Origin: Alphaproteobacteria bacterium
GTDB taxonomy: Bacteria; Pseudomonadota; Alphaproteobacteria; Caulobacterales; Caulobacteraceae
Direction of reading: 5' to 3'
Assembly: GCA_018820275.1 (NCBI GenBank)
Contig: JAHJOO010000046.1
Coordinates: 1 to 56,106, forward strand
DNA length: 56,106 bases
In this document: in pieces, positions 7,810 to 16,587 of the stretch
Numbering within the stretch: position 1 is the stretch's first letter
Layout of the letters: the number at the start of each line of letters is the position of its first letter
Position numbers and translations under genes: made by a program
The notes under the pieces: generated by a model
Database searches by the model: none
The model's input: the letters and a program-made list of their open reading frames with translations, nothing else
Told to the model about the DNA's origin: nothing

Positions 7810-8676
7810 TCAGAAGACGCGGCCGCCGACGCCGCCGTCCAGCGTGATCGCGCCGCCCTGCACGGCCCAGCCCTCGCGGACCACGACCTCTTCGCGATAC
7901 TCGGTGTAGGTCTCCTCGTACCACATGGTCAGGACCTTCACGCCGACGCCGTAGCGGCGCAGCAGCGAGCGCTCGTTGCAGTCGCGTTCGGGCTTCTGCG
8001 GCTTGCACTCCACGGTGCCGCCCGGCGCGTGCCACAGGCTGTCGCCCTTGCGGCAGGTCGTGGTCTCGCCGTGCTCGAAGCGCTCGCTTCCCTCCCAGTC
8101 GGCGATGGTCACCTGCATCCAGGTGCCGGCCAGGCAGCGGTACAGCTCGCCGTCGTAGTCGCCCCAGACGTCCCGGTCGGGACGGACCTGGGCGGCCGGG
8201 TGCGGCCTGCCGCGATCGTCCATGCAGACGGCGCGGATGACCACCCGCCGCTCCACGCGACGGCGCGATTCGAACGGCACCTTGATGACTTCACGCACCA
8301 TGCCGCCGCCGACGTGCAGGCCCTGGATGGTCGTCGGATAGGGCTGCTCGACGTTGACGTAGGCGCCGCCGCCGCCCGCCACGATCACCGTGGCCCCGCC
8401 CCGCGCCGAGGCGCTGGCCGAGGCGTTCGAGTTCGCATTGACGTTGACGTTGACGTTCACGTTGCCGCCGCCGCCGCAGCAGGGAGGCGGGGGCGGCTGG
8501 TCGCAGCACGGCCGCGGCGGGGGGGGAGGCGGCGGAGGCGGGGGCGGCGGCTCGCAGCACGGGGGCGGCGGGGGCGGACACACCGGTCCGCACTGGGCCG
8601 CGGCCTTCTCGGCGAAGGCCGAGACGGCGAACAGGGTCACCGCCGCCGGCAGCCAGGTGAGCGCATGCAACCGCAT
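7810..8676 (-). CDS. secreted proline-rich, cysteine-containing protein, unknown function
   Basis: A 288-residue protein starting at an ATG behind a GGAGG site. A signal peptide (cleavage near EKAAAQ) is followed by a Cys/Pro-rich segment (about residues 30-66) with long proline runs broken by CC pairs, a glycine run, alternating NVNVNVN and NASASAS stretches, and then a folded C-terminal region with several spaced cysteines (VCMDDRG, YRCLAGTW, TTCRKGDS, ECKPQKPERDC). The proline stretch could span the cell wall or periplasm. I recognise no family. The longer in-frame extension upstream of the ATG lacks coding character and overlaps the divergent PAS-like gene. Confidence 0.75.
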   Translation of the reverse strand: MRLHALTWLPAAVTLFAVSAFAEKAAAQCGPVCPPPPPPCCEPPPPPPPPPPPPRPCCDQPPPPPCCGGGGNVNVNVNVNANSNASASASARGGATVIVAGGGGAYVNVEQPYPTTIQGLHVGGGMVREVIKVPFESRRRVERRVVIRAVCMDDRGRPHPAAQVRPDRDVWGDYDGELYRCLAGTWMQVTIADWEGSERFEHGETTTCRKGDSLWHAPGGTVECKPQKPERDCNERSLLRRYGVGVKVLTMWYEETYTEYREEVVVREGWAVQGGAITLDGGVGGRVF

Positions 8677-8818
8677 CGAGGTCGCCTCCAGAGGTTCAGT
8701 CGGCCGAATGTCCAGCAAGAACCGGGCCGTGATTGGATTGGAGAGGAGCATGCAGCGCCTTTCGATTCCGTTTCGATCCGGCCCCGGAATTGCGCGAACG
8801 GGCGCGGAGACGGCGAAG

Positions 8819-9352
8819 ATGTTCCATTCCGACACGCGCGCCCTGATCGACTTCTGGACCGCCTTGAGCCGGGCCGAGGGCGCGCGCGGCGGTCTGCCGG
8901 ACCGCGCCATGCTGGTCCCCGAGGCTCTGGGCCCGCGTCTGAAGCGCGCCTTCCTCGCCGAGCGCGTGGGCGAAGACGCGCGTGTCCGGCTGGCCGGGGA
9001 CTGGCTTGAGACCTTCCACGACTCGCCGTTGACGGGCGCGGCCCTGCTGTCGCTGTGGCGCGGCGGCTCGCGGCCGCTGGTGGCGTCGGCGCTGCGCCAG
9101 ACGGTGCGGGAAGCCCGGCCGGTGGTGGTGGCGGCGACCGCCGGCGGGTCCGCCTTCGAGGTGACCCTGACGGCCCTGCGCGGCGACGGCGGGGGGCGGG
9201 AGCTGATTCTGGGCCTCTATGCCCGCGCGCCGGGGCCGGCGCCCACCGAGCGGACGGCGCATCGCCTTTCGGCCCAGGCCTCCGTCGCGGTCGGCGAGCC
9301 CGCCCGACCGCGGCTCACGCTCGCGGCGCTGGACGGCCGTCGCCTCGCCTGA
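8819..9352 (+). CDS. PAS-domain protein (PAS_5-like)
   Basis: A 177-residue soluble protein whose N-terminus, DTRALIDFWTALSRAEG followed by LPDRAMLVPEALG and LKRAFLAE, fits the alphaproteobacterial PAS_5 family, in which a Y/F-W-x-x-L start and a 'P-x-R' segment precede a PAS-like fold. The rest (RLAGDWLETFHDSPLTGAAL) resembles the PAS core. No output domain is attached. Such proteins are common in Caulobacterales and several copies usually occur per genome. An earlier in-frame ATG at 8750 has its AGGAG only one base away, so 8819 is preferred. Confidence 0.7.
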   Translation: MFHSDTRALIDFWTALSRAEGARGGLPDRAMLVPEALGPRLKRAFLAERVGEDARVRLAGDWLETFHDSPLTGAALLSLWRGGSRPLVASALRQTVREARPVVVAATAGGSAFEVTLTALRGDGGGRELILGLYARAPGPAPTERTAHRLSAQASVAVGEPARPRLTLAALDGRRLA

Positions 9353-9355
9353 GCG

Positions 9356-9883
9356 TCAGGCCGGACGCATGTCCCGGGCGAATCGCTTCCAGTTCTGGAC
9401 GTAGTGCTCGGCCGACCCCCTGAGCGCGGCGATCTGGCCCGGCTCCAGCTGCCGCACGACGCGGGCGGGGCTGCCGACGATCAGCGAACCGTCCGGAAAT
9501 TCCTTGCCCTCGGTGATCAGGGCACCGGCGCCGACGAGACAGTGGTTCCCGATCCGCGCCCGGCCCAGCACCACCGCCCCGATGCCGATCAGGCTGTAGT
9601 CGCCGACCGTGCAGCCGTGGAGCATGGCCATGTGGCCCACGGTCACGCCGCGGCCGAGGGTCAGCGGCTCGCCCATATCGGTGTGCAGGACCGAATTCTC
9701 CTGGATGTTGGTGTCCTCACCCACCGTGATCGGCTCGTTGTCGCCCCGCAGCACGGCGCCGAACCAGACGCTGGCGCCCGGTTTGAGAATCACGTCTCCT
9801 ATCAAGGTGGCGTTCGGGGCGATCCAGTATTCGCCGTCGCCCGGCAGCTGCGGAGACTTGTCTCCGAGCGCGTGAACATTCAT
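9356..9883 (-). CDS. gamma-carbonic anhydrase family protein (left-handed beta-helix)
   Basis: A 175-residue hexapeptide-repeat protein. The order [49 protein letters not shown] and [16 protein letters not shown] is that of the gamma-carbonic anhydrase/PaaY/YrdA family, with the three zinc-ligand histidine positions (SVLHTD, GHMAML, MLHGC) present. Members are trimers; some hydrate CO2 while others have no proven activity. The ATG at 9883 is preceded by GAGGGGG; an earlier in-frame start would lie in AT-richer promoter sequence. It faces away from phoH. Confidence 0.92.
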   Translation of the reverse strand: MNVHALGDKSPQLPGDGEYWIAPNATLIGDVILKPGASVWFGAVLRGDNEPITVGEDTNIQENSVLHTDMGEPLTLGRGVTVGHMAMLHGCTVGDYSLIGIGAVVLGRARIGNHCLVGAGALITEGKEFPDGSLIVGSPARVVRQLEPGQIAALRGSAEHYVQNWKRFARDMRPA

Positions 9884-9952
9884 CCGAACCCCCTCTAAAT
9901 CTGAACAAAATCCGCTCTTTAAGCGTTTGGAAACCACGATAGGATCAAACTG

Positions 9953-10165
9953 TCAGTGCGATTCGAGGCCGACATATCGGCACCGGATCCGAAGCCGGAT
10001 CAACCCCGGTCCGGTCAGCCCCAGGAGAACGCGCGTGCTGCGTTCCGGTCGGCGGGTTCACCCGCTGGAGCATGAAGCTTCCACCGACCCGGGCGGCCAC
10101 GTCGACTCCGCTTCCTTCCTCCCCGCTCTCGTCCGAGGCGATGCTTTCGCAGCATCGCCTTTTTT
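9953..10165 (+). ncRNA. structured leader or small RNA upstream of phoH (unassigned)
   Basis: The 300-bp gap between the carbonic-anhydrase and phoH genes contains a dense series of stems on the plus strand: GCCGA/TCGGC (9968-9981), GATCCG/CGGATC (9986-10001), GAACGC/GCGTTC (10027-10045), and a neat three-way junction closed by GGTCGG/CCGACC (10047-10089) enclosing CGGG-TTCA-CCCG and a TGGA...TCCA arm. It ends in a strong intrinsic terminator. The 5' end is a guess from a weak promoter-like TAGGAT at 9940-9945. It could be a cis-regulatory leader of phoH with attenuation, or an independent small RNA. I could not match it to a known family. Confidence 0.55.
10136..10165 (+). terminator. intrinsic terminator just upstream of phoH
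   Basis: A perfect 10-bp stem, AGGCGATGCT/AGCATCGCCT (10136-10145 and 10151-10160), with a TTCGC loop, followed by six T residues (10160-10165). It lies only 18 nt before the phoH start codon and on the same strand. Either phoH is controlled by readthrough, or the terminator ends a small RNA and phoH depends on residual or separate transcription. Confidence 0.85.
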
Positions 10166-10183
10166 CATGCCCTGGAGGCACAG

Positions 10184-10990
10184 ATGACCAAGCGTTCGGC
10201 CCTCAAGCGTCAGACCCGCGAGATGTCCCGTGAATTCGGCGTCCTCGACGGTGGCCAGTTCATCGAGGACGCCAAGGTGCGGCGATTGCCCCCCCACGCC
10301 GGCCACCACGCCGGCCAGGGCCAGCGCGGGTGGTCGCCCCATCCCTCGAACGACGAGCGGGACCAGGCCTATCTCAAGACGCTGAAGCCGAAGTCGGACG
10401 GGCAGGCCGAGCTGATGACCATGATCGATCATCACAACCTGGTGCTGGCCCTGGGCCCGGCCGGCACGGGCAAGACCTATCTGGCCGTGGCCAAGGCCGT
10501 CGAGGCGCTGGAGGCCGGCAAGGTCGGCCGCATCGTGCTGAGCCGCCCGGCGGTCGAGGCGGGCGAATCGATCGGCTTCCTGCCCGGCGACATGGAGGAC
10601 AAGCTGGCCCCCTATCTGCGCCCCCTCTACGACGCCCTGTCGGACCGGCTGTCGATGAAGCGGGTCAAGGCGCTGATGGCCGAGGGGCTGATCGAGATCG
10701 CGCCCATCGGCTACATGCGCGGCCGCACCCTGAACAACGCCTTCATCGTCGTCGACGAGGCCCAGAACTGCACCTACGTCCAGCTGAAGATGCTGCTGAC
10801 GCGTCTCGGATGGCATTCGACCATGGTGGTGACCGGCGACCCGCAGCAGTCGGATCTGCTGCCCGGCGTGTCCGGCCTGTCGGACATCGCCGAGCGGCTG
10901 GTGGCGGTGCCGGACATCGGCGTGGTCCGGCTGGCCGAGCGCGACATCGTCCGCCACCCGCTGGTGGCGAGCATGATCGGGGTGCTGTGA
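10184..10990 (+). CDS. PhoH-family ATPase
   Basis: A 268-residue protein with the PhoH P-loop domain: Walker A GPAGTGKTYLA at about residue 92, SRPAVEAGESIGFLPGD after it, Walker B FIVVDEAQNC at about 185, and VVTGDPQQSDLL near 213. The N-terminal KRQTREMSREFGVLD segment is seen in the short PhoH paralogue that stands apart from the miaB-phoH-ybeY operon. PhoH-like ATPases resemble superfamily 1 helicase cores and are tied to RNA metabolism; the exact role is not settled. A GGAGG site lies 5 nt upstream. Expression must pass the intrinsic terminator at 10136-10165. Confidence 0.92.
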   Translation: MTKRSALKRQTREMSREFGVLDGGQFIEDAKVRRLPPHAGHHAGQGQRGWSPHPSNDERDQAYLKTLKPKSDGQAELMTMIDHHNLVLALGPAGTGKTYLAVAKAVEALEAGKVGRIVLSRPAVEAGESIGFLPGDMEDKLAPYLRPLYDALSDRLSMKRVKALMAEGLIEIAPIGYMRGRTLNNAFIVVDEAQNCTYVQLKMLLTRLGWHSTMVVTGDPQQSDLLPGVSGLSDIAERLVAVPDIGVVRLAERDIVRHPLVASMIGVL

Positions 10991-10994
10991 CGGG

Positions 10995-12224
10995 CTAGAG
11001 CCGCTCTCCCACCGCGACGCCCTCGGCTCCGGCCGGGGGCGTTTGCGGTTTGGCCCCCATGCGGTCGATCAGCTTGAACACGAACGGGTTCAGCGAGATC
11101 GACAGCAGGGCGGCGGCGAGGATCAGGTCGTGGGTGGTCTGGCTCATGGCCCCCAGCGAGACGCCCAGCGCGGCCAGGATGAAGCTGAACTCCCCGATCT
11201 GGGCCAGCGAGGCACCGACCGTCAGGCTGGTGGCGCGGTCCAGCCGGAACGCCGTCGTGATTGCCAGCGCGGCCACCGTCTTGCCGACGATGACGATGCC
11301 CAGCGCGATCATCACCGCCGCCGGCTGCTCGATCAGGATCATCGGATCGAACAGCATGCCGACCGACACGAAGAACAGCACGGCGAAGGCGTCCCGCAGC
11401 GGCAGGCTGCGTTCCGCCGCGTTGTGGCCCAGCGGCGTCCCGTTCAGCACCAGCCCCGCCAGGAAGGCCCCCAGCGCGAACGAGTGGAACAGCTGGTAGG
11501 CGATCCAGGCGATGCCCAGCGCGATGGCCAGCACGCCCAGGGTGAACAGTTCGCGCGACCGGGTGTGGGCGATCCGCACCAGCAGCCACGGCAGGACCCG
11601 GCCTCCGACGACCAGCATGAAGGCGACGAAAAGCGCGACCTTCAGCAGGGTCCAGCCCACGCCGGCGGCCAGATCGCCCGCGCTGGAGGCTTCCCCCGCG
11701 GGCGCCAGCAGCATGGGCAGCAGGACCAGGGCGATGACGATCACCAGGTCCTCGACGATCAGCCAGCCGACGGCGACGCGGCCGACCTCGCCCCTGTTCT
11801 GCTTGCGCTCCTCCAGAGCCCGCATCAGCACGACGGTGGACGCGACCGACAGGGCGAAGCCCATCAGCGCGGCCTCGACGTCGCCCAGTCCGAGGACGAA
11901 GCGCCCCAGCAGCCAGCCCATGCCGGTGGCCGCCGCGACCTGGACCACAGCGCCGGGCACGGCCACCTTGCGCACCTGCATCAGGTCCTTCGGGGAAAAG
12001 TGCAGCCCGACCCCGAACATCAGCAGGATGACGCCGATCTCGGCCAACTGGGGCGCAAGGGCGGTGTCGGCCACATAGCCCGGGGTGAACGGCCCCACGG
12101 CGACGCCCGCCAGCAGATAGCCGACCAGCGGCGAGAGCTTCAGCCGGTTCGCCAGCATGCCGAACACGAAGGCCAGAACGAAGCCGCCGACCAGGGTCGA
12201 GATCAGGGTGTCGGCGTGCGGCAT
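10995..12224 (-). CDS. CPA2-family cation:proton antiporter, YbaL/Kef-like, without RCK domain
   Basis: A 409-residue protein with about 12 hydrophobic helices. The N-terminal LSPLVGYLLAGVAVGPFTPG and GVILLMFGVGLHFSPKDL segments and the later SFALGAFLAGLVLNGTPLG are characteristic of the YbaL/RosB branch of monovalent cation:H+ antiporters. Full-length relatives are about 550 residues or more and end in a TrkA-N (RCK) nucleotide-binding domain; this one stops after the membrane part with a short polar tail (AKPQTPPAGAEG). It may be an unregulated or separately gated form. It converges on phoH with 4 bp between stops. Confidence 0.88.
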   Translation of the reverse strand: MPHADTLISTLVGGFVLAFVFGMLANRLKLSPLVGYLLAGVAVGPFTPGYVADTALAPQLAEIGVILLMFGVGLHFSPKDLMQVRKVAVPGAVVQVAAATGMGWLLGRFVLGLGDVEAALMGFALSVASTVVLMRALEERKQNRGEVGRVAVGWLIVEDLVIVIALVLLPMLLAPAGEASSAGDLAAGVGWTLLKVALFVAFMLVVGGRVLPWLLVRIAHTRSRELFTLGVLAIALGIAWIAYQLFHSFALGAFLAGLVLNGTPLGHNAAERSLPLRDAFAVLFFVSVGMLFDPMILIEQPAAVMIALGIVIVGKTVAALAITTAFRLDRATSLTVGASLAQIGEFSFILAALGVSLGAMSQTTHDLILAAALLSISLNPFVFKLIDRMGAKPQTPPAGAEGVAVGERL

Positions 12225-12315
12225 CGGCGCTCCTGGGGCGTCGGGAGGAAACTCCGTTGGGGAGGGGCCTAACTGGGGGGCCAGACGGCGGGCGGCAAGG
12301 CTTGCGCCCGGGGAA

Positions 12316-14223
12316 TCAGGCCCGCGCCGCGCCCTTGGCCACGCCCAGCGCGGCCATCGCCGCCGCCGCGATCTGGTCCGCGTTCAGCCCCGCCTGGTCG
12401 TACTGCGTCGCCGGCGCGTCGTGGTCCTGGAAGACGTCGGGCAGGTGCAGGCTGCGGATCTTGAGCCCGGCGTCGAGAGCCCCCTTCTCCGCCAGGGCTT
12501 GCAGCACGAAGGCACCGAAGCCGCCCATGGCCCCCTCCTCCACCGTGATCAGGGCCTCGTGCTCCCGGGCCAATCGCAGGATCAGGTCGAGGTCCAGCGG
12601 TTTGGCGAACCGGGCGTCCGCCACGGTCGCCGAGATGCCGCGCGCGGCCAGCAGGTCGGCGGCCTTGAGGGATTCCTGCAGCCGCGTGCCCAGGCTCAGG
12701 ATCGCCACCGCCGTGCCCTCGCGCACGATGCGGCCGCGGCCGATCTCCAGCGGGGCGGCCAGTTCCGGAATCTCCACGCCCACGCCGTCGCCGCGCGGAT
12801 AGCGGAAGGCGCTCGGACGGTCGTCGATCTCCAGCGAGGTCGCGATCATGGCGGCCAGCTCGGCCTCGTCCGCAGCCGCCATCAGCACCATGCCCGGCAG
12901 GGCGCCCATATAGCCGACGTCGAAACTGCCGGCGTGGGTCGAGCCGTCCGCGCCGACCAGGCCGGCCCGGTCCATGGCGAAGCGCACCGGCAGCGACTGG
13001 ATGGCCACGTCGTGGACGACCTGGTCGTAACCGCGCTGCAGGAAGGTTGAATAGATCGCGCACACCGGCTTGAGCCCGTCCGCGGCCATGCCCGCGCAGA
13101 AGGTCACCGCGTGCTGTTCGGCGATGCCGACGTCGTAAGTCCGCTCGGGGAAGGCCTGGCCGAACAGATCCAGCCCGGTGCCCGACGGCATGGCGGCCGT
13201 GACGGCGACGATCTTCGGGTCCAGCCGCGCGCGCTTGATCAGCTCGCTCCCGAACACCTTGGTGTAGCTGGGCGCGTTCGACACCGGCTTGGACTGCTTG
13301 CCCGAGATCACGTCGAACTTGACCACGGCATGCAGCTTGTCCGCGCTGCTCTCGGCGGGGGCATAGCCCTTGCCCTTCTGGGTCACGACGTGGACCAGCA
13401 CCGGCTTGTCGGTGATGGCGGCGGCGTTCTTCAGGATCGGCACCAGGTTGTCCAGGTCGTGCCCGTCGATCGGCCCGACGTAGTAGAAGCCCAGCTCTTC
13501 GAAGAAGGTCCCGCCCGTGACCATGCCGCGGGCGTACTCCTCGGCCCGCTTGGCCGCCTGTTTGAAGGGGCGCGGCAGGTGTTCGGCGACCTTCTTGCCC
13601 AGCTTGCGCATGCCGCGATAGGTCCCGCCCGCCACGAGGCCGGCCAGATAGGCGCTCATGCCGCCCACCGGCGGGGCGATCGACATGTCGTTGTCGTTCA
13701 GCACCACCATCAGCTGGCCCGAGGTCGCCTCGACGGCGTTGTTCATCGCCTCGTAGGCCATGCCCGCGGACATCGAGCCGTCGCCGATGACGGCCACGAC
13801 GCGATTGGTCTTGCCCTGCTGATCGCGCGCCGTGGCGAAACCGAGGGCGGCGCTGATCGAGGTCGAGGCATGGGCCGCGCCGAACGGGTCGAACGCGCTC
13901 TCGCTGCGCTTGGTGAAGCCCGACAGGCCTCCGCCCTGACGCAGGGTGCGGATGCGGTCGCGCCGGCCCGTCAGGATCTTGTGCGGATAGCACTGGTGGC
14001 CGACGTCCCAGATCAGGATGTCGTCCGGCGTCTCGAACACGTGGTGCAGGGCGACGGTCAGCTCGACCACGCCCAGGCCTGCGCCCAGATGCCCGCCCGT
14101 GACCGAGACGGCATCGATCGTCTCGGCCCGGACCTCCTGCGCCAGCTGCTTCAGCTGGGGCAGGTCGAAGCCGCGCATGTCCGCAGGAAGCTTGACCTTA
14201 TCGAGCAGGGGCGTGTCGGGCAT
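12316..14223 (-). CDS. dxs: 1-deoxy-D-xylulose-5-phosphate synthase
   Basis: A 635-residue thiamine-diphosphate enzyme that joins pyruvate and glyceraldehyde-3-phosphate, the first step of the MEP isoprenoid pathway. The [17 protein letters not shown] stretch binds thiamine diphosphate and Mg2+, [14 protein letters not shown] follows as in DXS enzymes, and the pyrimidine-binding domain has [17 protein letters not shown] with the catalytic Glu. The C-terminal transketolase domain is complete. Length is normal. It lies 117 bp downstream of ispA on the same strand, so two isoprenoid genes are probably co-transcribed. Confidence 0.97.
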   Translation of the reverse strand: MPDTPLLDKVKLPADMRGFDLPQLKQLAQEVRAETIDAVSVTGGHLGAGLGVVELTVALHHVFETPDDILIWDVGHQCYPHKILTGRRDRIRTLRQGGGLSGFTKRSESAFDPFGAAHASTSISAALGFATARDQQGKTNRVVAVIGDGSMSAGMAYEAMNNAVEATSGQLMVVLNDNDMSIAPPVGGMSAYLAGLVAGGTYRGMRKLGKKVAEHLPRPFKQAAKRAEEYARGMVTGGTFFEELGFYYVGPIDGHDLDNLVPILKNAAAITDKPVLVHVVTQKGKGYAPAESSADKLHAVVKFDVISGKQSKPVSNAPSYTKVFGSELIKRARLDPKIVAVTAAMPSGTGLDLFGQAFPERTYDVGIAEQHAVTFCAGMAADGLKPVCAIYSTFLQRGYDQVVHDVAIQSLPVRFAMDRAGLVGADGSTHAGSFDVGYMGALPGMVLMAAADEAELAAMIATSLEIDDRPSAFRYPRGDGVGVEIPELAAPLEIGRGRIVREGTAVAILSLGTRLQESLKAADLLAARGISATVADARFAKPLDLDLILRLAREHEALITVEEGAMGGFGAFVLQALAEKGALDAGLKIRSLHLPDVFQDHDAPATQYDQAGLNADQIAAAAMAALGVAKGAARA

Positions 14224-14340
14224 CTAGGATACTTGGGCGACGCCCACGGCGGGCGGTGGCGGGTTTCGTCCCTCTCTTGAACGTCTCGCGCGGCGAGCGC
14301 CAGTGAGGAATGTCTGAGGAAACGGTGAGGGCTCCCGGGG

Positions 14341-15252
14341 TCAACGCCGCCGGGTCAGCACATGATCCACGCTGGCCTTGAGGATTTCCGCATCGCCCCC
14401 GAAAGGCGCCAGATGACCGCGCGCCTGATCGGCCAGATGCGTCACCCGGCCGCGGGCCTGATCCACGCCCAGCAGAGTCACGAAATTCGTCTTGCCGCGC
14501 GCGGCGTCCTTGCCCCCCGCCGCCTTGCCCAGCGTCTGCTCGTCGCCCTCGGCGTCCAGCAGGTCGTCGACGATCTGATAGGCCAGACCGACGTCGTGGG
14601 CGAAGCTGAGCAGGGCGTGCCGCGCCACGTCGCCGGCGTCCGCCAGAATCAGCGGGATCTCGAACGCATAGGCGAACAGCGCCCCTGTCTTCAGCCGCTG
14701 CATGCGCGCCACCCCGCCCAGATCGTCGCGCACACCCATCAGGTCGATCATCTGGCCGCCCGCCATGCCGCGCGCGCCCGACGCCAGCGACAGACGCGCC
14801 GCCAGTTCGCACCGCACCGCCGGGTCGTCGTGGGTGTCCTCGTGCAGCAGGATGTCGAAGGCCGCCGTCTGCAGCGCGTCGCCCGCCAGCACCGCCGTGG
14901 ACTCGTCATAGGCGCGATGCACCGTCGGCCGTCCGCGCCGCACGTCGTCGTCGTCCATACAGGGCAGGTCGTCGTGCACCAGCGAATAGGCGTGCACGCA
15001 CTCCAGGGCGCAGGCCGCCCGTAGCACCGGCCGTTCCTCGAGGTCGAACAGGCGCGCCGCCTCAAGCGCGAAAAACGGCCGCAGCCGCTTGCCCGGCCCC
15101 AGCGCGGCATAGCGCATGGCCTCGGTCAGCCGGGACTCGGGTCCGTCCGCGCGCGGCAGCAGTTCGTCCAGCGCCACGGTCACCAGATCGGCGACCTCCG
15201 CGACCCGGTCCAGCACGCCCTGCTCCGGCGAGTTGGCGGCCAGCGCCGTCAA
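14341..15252 (-). CDS. ispA: polyprenyl (farnesyl) diphosphate synthase
   Basis: A 303-residue trans-prenyltransferase that condenses IPP with DMAPP/GPP. The first aspartate-rich motif is DDLPCMD (Asp94, Asp95, Asp100) and the second is DDLLD (Asp228-Asp232), both typical of IspA-type FPP synthases. [10 protein letters not shown] near residue 52 supplies the IPP-binding basic residues. The residues before the first Asp motif (HAYSLVH) are those of short-chain bacterial enzymes, so FPP is the likely product, though GGPP cannot be excluded. The start overlaps the csaA-like stop by 4 nt, and dxs lies downstream. Confidence 0.93.
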   Translation of the reverse strand: MTALAANSPEQGVLDRVAEVADLVTVALDELLPRADGPESRLTEAMRYAALGPGKRLRPFFALEAARLFDLEERPVLRAACALECVHAYSLVHDDLPCMDDDDVRRGRPTVHRAYDESTAVLAGDALQTAAFDILLHEDTHDDPAVRCELAARLSLASGARGMAGGQMIDLMGVRDDLGGVARMQRLKTGALFAYAFEIPLILADAGDVARHALLSFAHDVGLAYQIVDDLLDAEGDEQTLGKAAGGKDAARGKTNFVTLLGVDQARGRVTHLADQARGHLAPFGGDAEILKASVDHVLTRRR

Positions 15253-15599
15253 AACAGCCGTCCGCCGACGACGGCGTCGCGGTCCACGCCGACCAGCACG
15301 ACCTCGCCGTCGGCGTCGGGGAAGCCGAGCGTCAGCACCTCGGACATGAAGGGCCCGATCTGGCGCGGGGGGAAGTTCACCACCGCCGCCACCAGCCGCC
15401 CCTGCAGCTGATCGATCGTGTAGTGCCGCGTGATCTGGGCCGAGGACGTCTTCACGCCAATATCCGGGCCGAAGTCGATCTTCAGCTTGAAGGCGGGCTT
15501 GCGCGCCTCGGGAAACGGCGCGGCCTCGACCACGCGGCCGAGGCGCACATCCACCTTCCGGAAGTCGTCGAACCCGATCTGCGCGGCGGGGCCGCTCAT
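15249..15599 (-). CDS. CsaA-like tRNA-binding domain protein
   Basis: A 116-residue stand-alone tRNA-binding (OB-fold) protein. The conserved [22 protein letters not shown] start, the [10 protein letters not shown] segment and the [18 protein letters not shown]-terminal half match CsaA/Trbp111-like proteins, which bind tRNA elbows or act as export chaperones in Bacillus. The length is that of an intact family member, not a fragment of MetG or PheT. It overlaps both xseB and ispA by 4 nt and is therefore translationally coupled inside the operon. Confidence 0.88.
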   Translation of the reverse strand: MSGPAAQIGFDDFRKVDVRLGRVVEAAPFPEARKPAFKLKIDFGPDIGVKTSSAQITRHYTIDQLQGRLVAAVVNFPPRQIGPFMSEVLTLGFPDADGEVVLVGVDRDAVVGGRLF

Positions 15600-15847
15600 T
15601 GGCCGAAGTCGGCCGGTGTCGTGCCGGTCGGGCGGCCGTCGGCGCCCAGAACCACCTTTTCGACCCGCAGCTGGGCGGCCTTCAGTCGATCCTCGCAGAG
15701 GCTCTTCAGGCGCGCGCCCTCTTCATACAGGGTCACGGCCTCTTCCAGGGGGGCCTGGCCGGACTCCAGGCGCTGCACCAGCGCCTCCAGGCGCGTCAGG
15801 GCGGCTTCGAAGGACAGGTCGGCGTCGGCGGGGGCGTGTTCGGTCAT
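15596..15847 (-). CDS. xseB: exodeoxyribonuclease VII small subunit
   Basis: An 83-residue protein with the signature [20 protein letters not shown], then [16 protein letters not shown], which together form the helical hairpin of XseB. Exonuclease VII degrades single-stranded DNA from both ends; several small subunits bind one XseA. xseA is not in this window. The xseB-ispA-dxs order is conserved in proteobacteria. The first gene of this operon, with the ATG 40 nt from the divergent phosphatase-side sequence. Confidence 0.93.
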   Translation of the reverse strand: MTEHAPADADLSFEAALTRLEALVQRLESGQAPLEEAVTLYEEGARLKSLCEDRLKAAQLRVEKVVLGADGRPTGTTPADFGQ

Positions 15848-15887
15848 CGCGGCGGAACCTAGAACCGGCGCGCCTGCGCGGCAACGG

Positions 15888-16538
15888 TCAGCGCCGCTCG
15901 TAGCGCCGCTGGCTCCAGTATTTGAAGCCCTGGTTGTGGACGAGGGCCCAGCCGTTGGCCTTCAGCCGTCTGCCGACCATGTGGTTGAAATAGCCGTGGG
16001 CCAGCACCAGCACGTCCTGACCCGCCTCGGCCCGCTCGATCAGCTTGCGGGCCGCCAGGTCGGCGCGAATCTTCGCCTCCCGATGGGTTTCTTCCGTGTG
16101 GTGACGGTCGGACAGCCGCCACCAGATGCGCGAGACCACGCCCCACCAGCGCGGCGACAGCTTGAGCACGTCCGGCAAGGCGGGCGGCGGCAAGGGGGCC
16201 TCGATGAACAGGGCGTCCGACATCACCTCGCGCCCGGCGGCGACCGCCGCGGCGGTCTCCTGCGCGCGCTGCCGCGTCGAGGCATAGATGGCCCCTGCCC
16301 CTTCGGCCGCGGCCACGAGAGCGGCCGGCGGCGTCTGGCCGGCCAGCAGGCCCCCGATCTCATACTGCGCCCACCAGTCCTTGTACTGGCGCGCTGTGAT
16401 CAGGCATTTCCGCGACAGCGCGGGCTCGCCGTGGCGGGTGAGGATGATTGAGCCGGGACGCGCTGCCGCCGGGGCCGCCGCCGGAACGGCGGGCGCGGGC
16501 GCGGCGACGGGAGGGGCGATCGGCTCCTGCACGGTCAT
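15888..16538 (-). CDS. histidine phosphatase family protein
   Basis: A 216-residue protein with the phosphoglycerate-mutase-like motif ILTRHGEPALSR (nucleophilic His near residue 36), YASTRQRAQETA (phosphate-binding Arg) and the late catalytic LAHGYFNHMVG. The N-terminal 28 residues are an Ala/Pro-rich low-complexity stretch with no obvious membrane anchor. The final KYWSQRRYERR tail is basic. Substrate cannot be predicted. The start at 16538 is chosen over an earlier in-frame ATG because the latter would overlap the upstream HDAC-like gene. Confidence 0.87.
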   Translation of the reverse strand: MTVQEPIAPPVAAPAPAVPAAAPAAARPGSIILTRHGEPALSRKCLITARQYKDWWAQYEIGGLLAGQTPPAALVAAAEGAGAIYASTRQRAQETAAAVAAGREVMSDALFIEAPLPPPALPDVLKLSPRWWGVVSRIWWRLSDRHHTEETHREAKIRADLAARKLIERAEAGQDVLVLAHGYFNHMVGRRLKANGWALVHNQGFKYWSQRRYERR

Positions 16539-16587
16539 GATCCACGGACGGCGAAGGAGCCGGCTGGATACCGGTCGGCGCGCATCC

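Noticed and set aside
8750..8818. Upstream ATG for the PAS-like protein
   Set aside because: Its AGGAG is only one base from the ATG, and the added residues do not resemble the family N-terminus.
9953..10165. Possible tRNA, tmRNA, 6S or known riboswitch in the phoH leader
   Set aside because: No T-loop, acceptor or tmRNA motifs are visible, and I could not match any riboswitch core. A 6S-like RNA cannot be excluded but the expected single long bubble hairpin is not evident, so the element is left unassigned.
15249..15599. CsaA-like gene as a broken fragment of metG or pheT
   Set aside because: It is complete, of the usual length for stand-alone members and tightly coupled to both neighbours.
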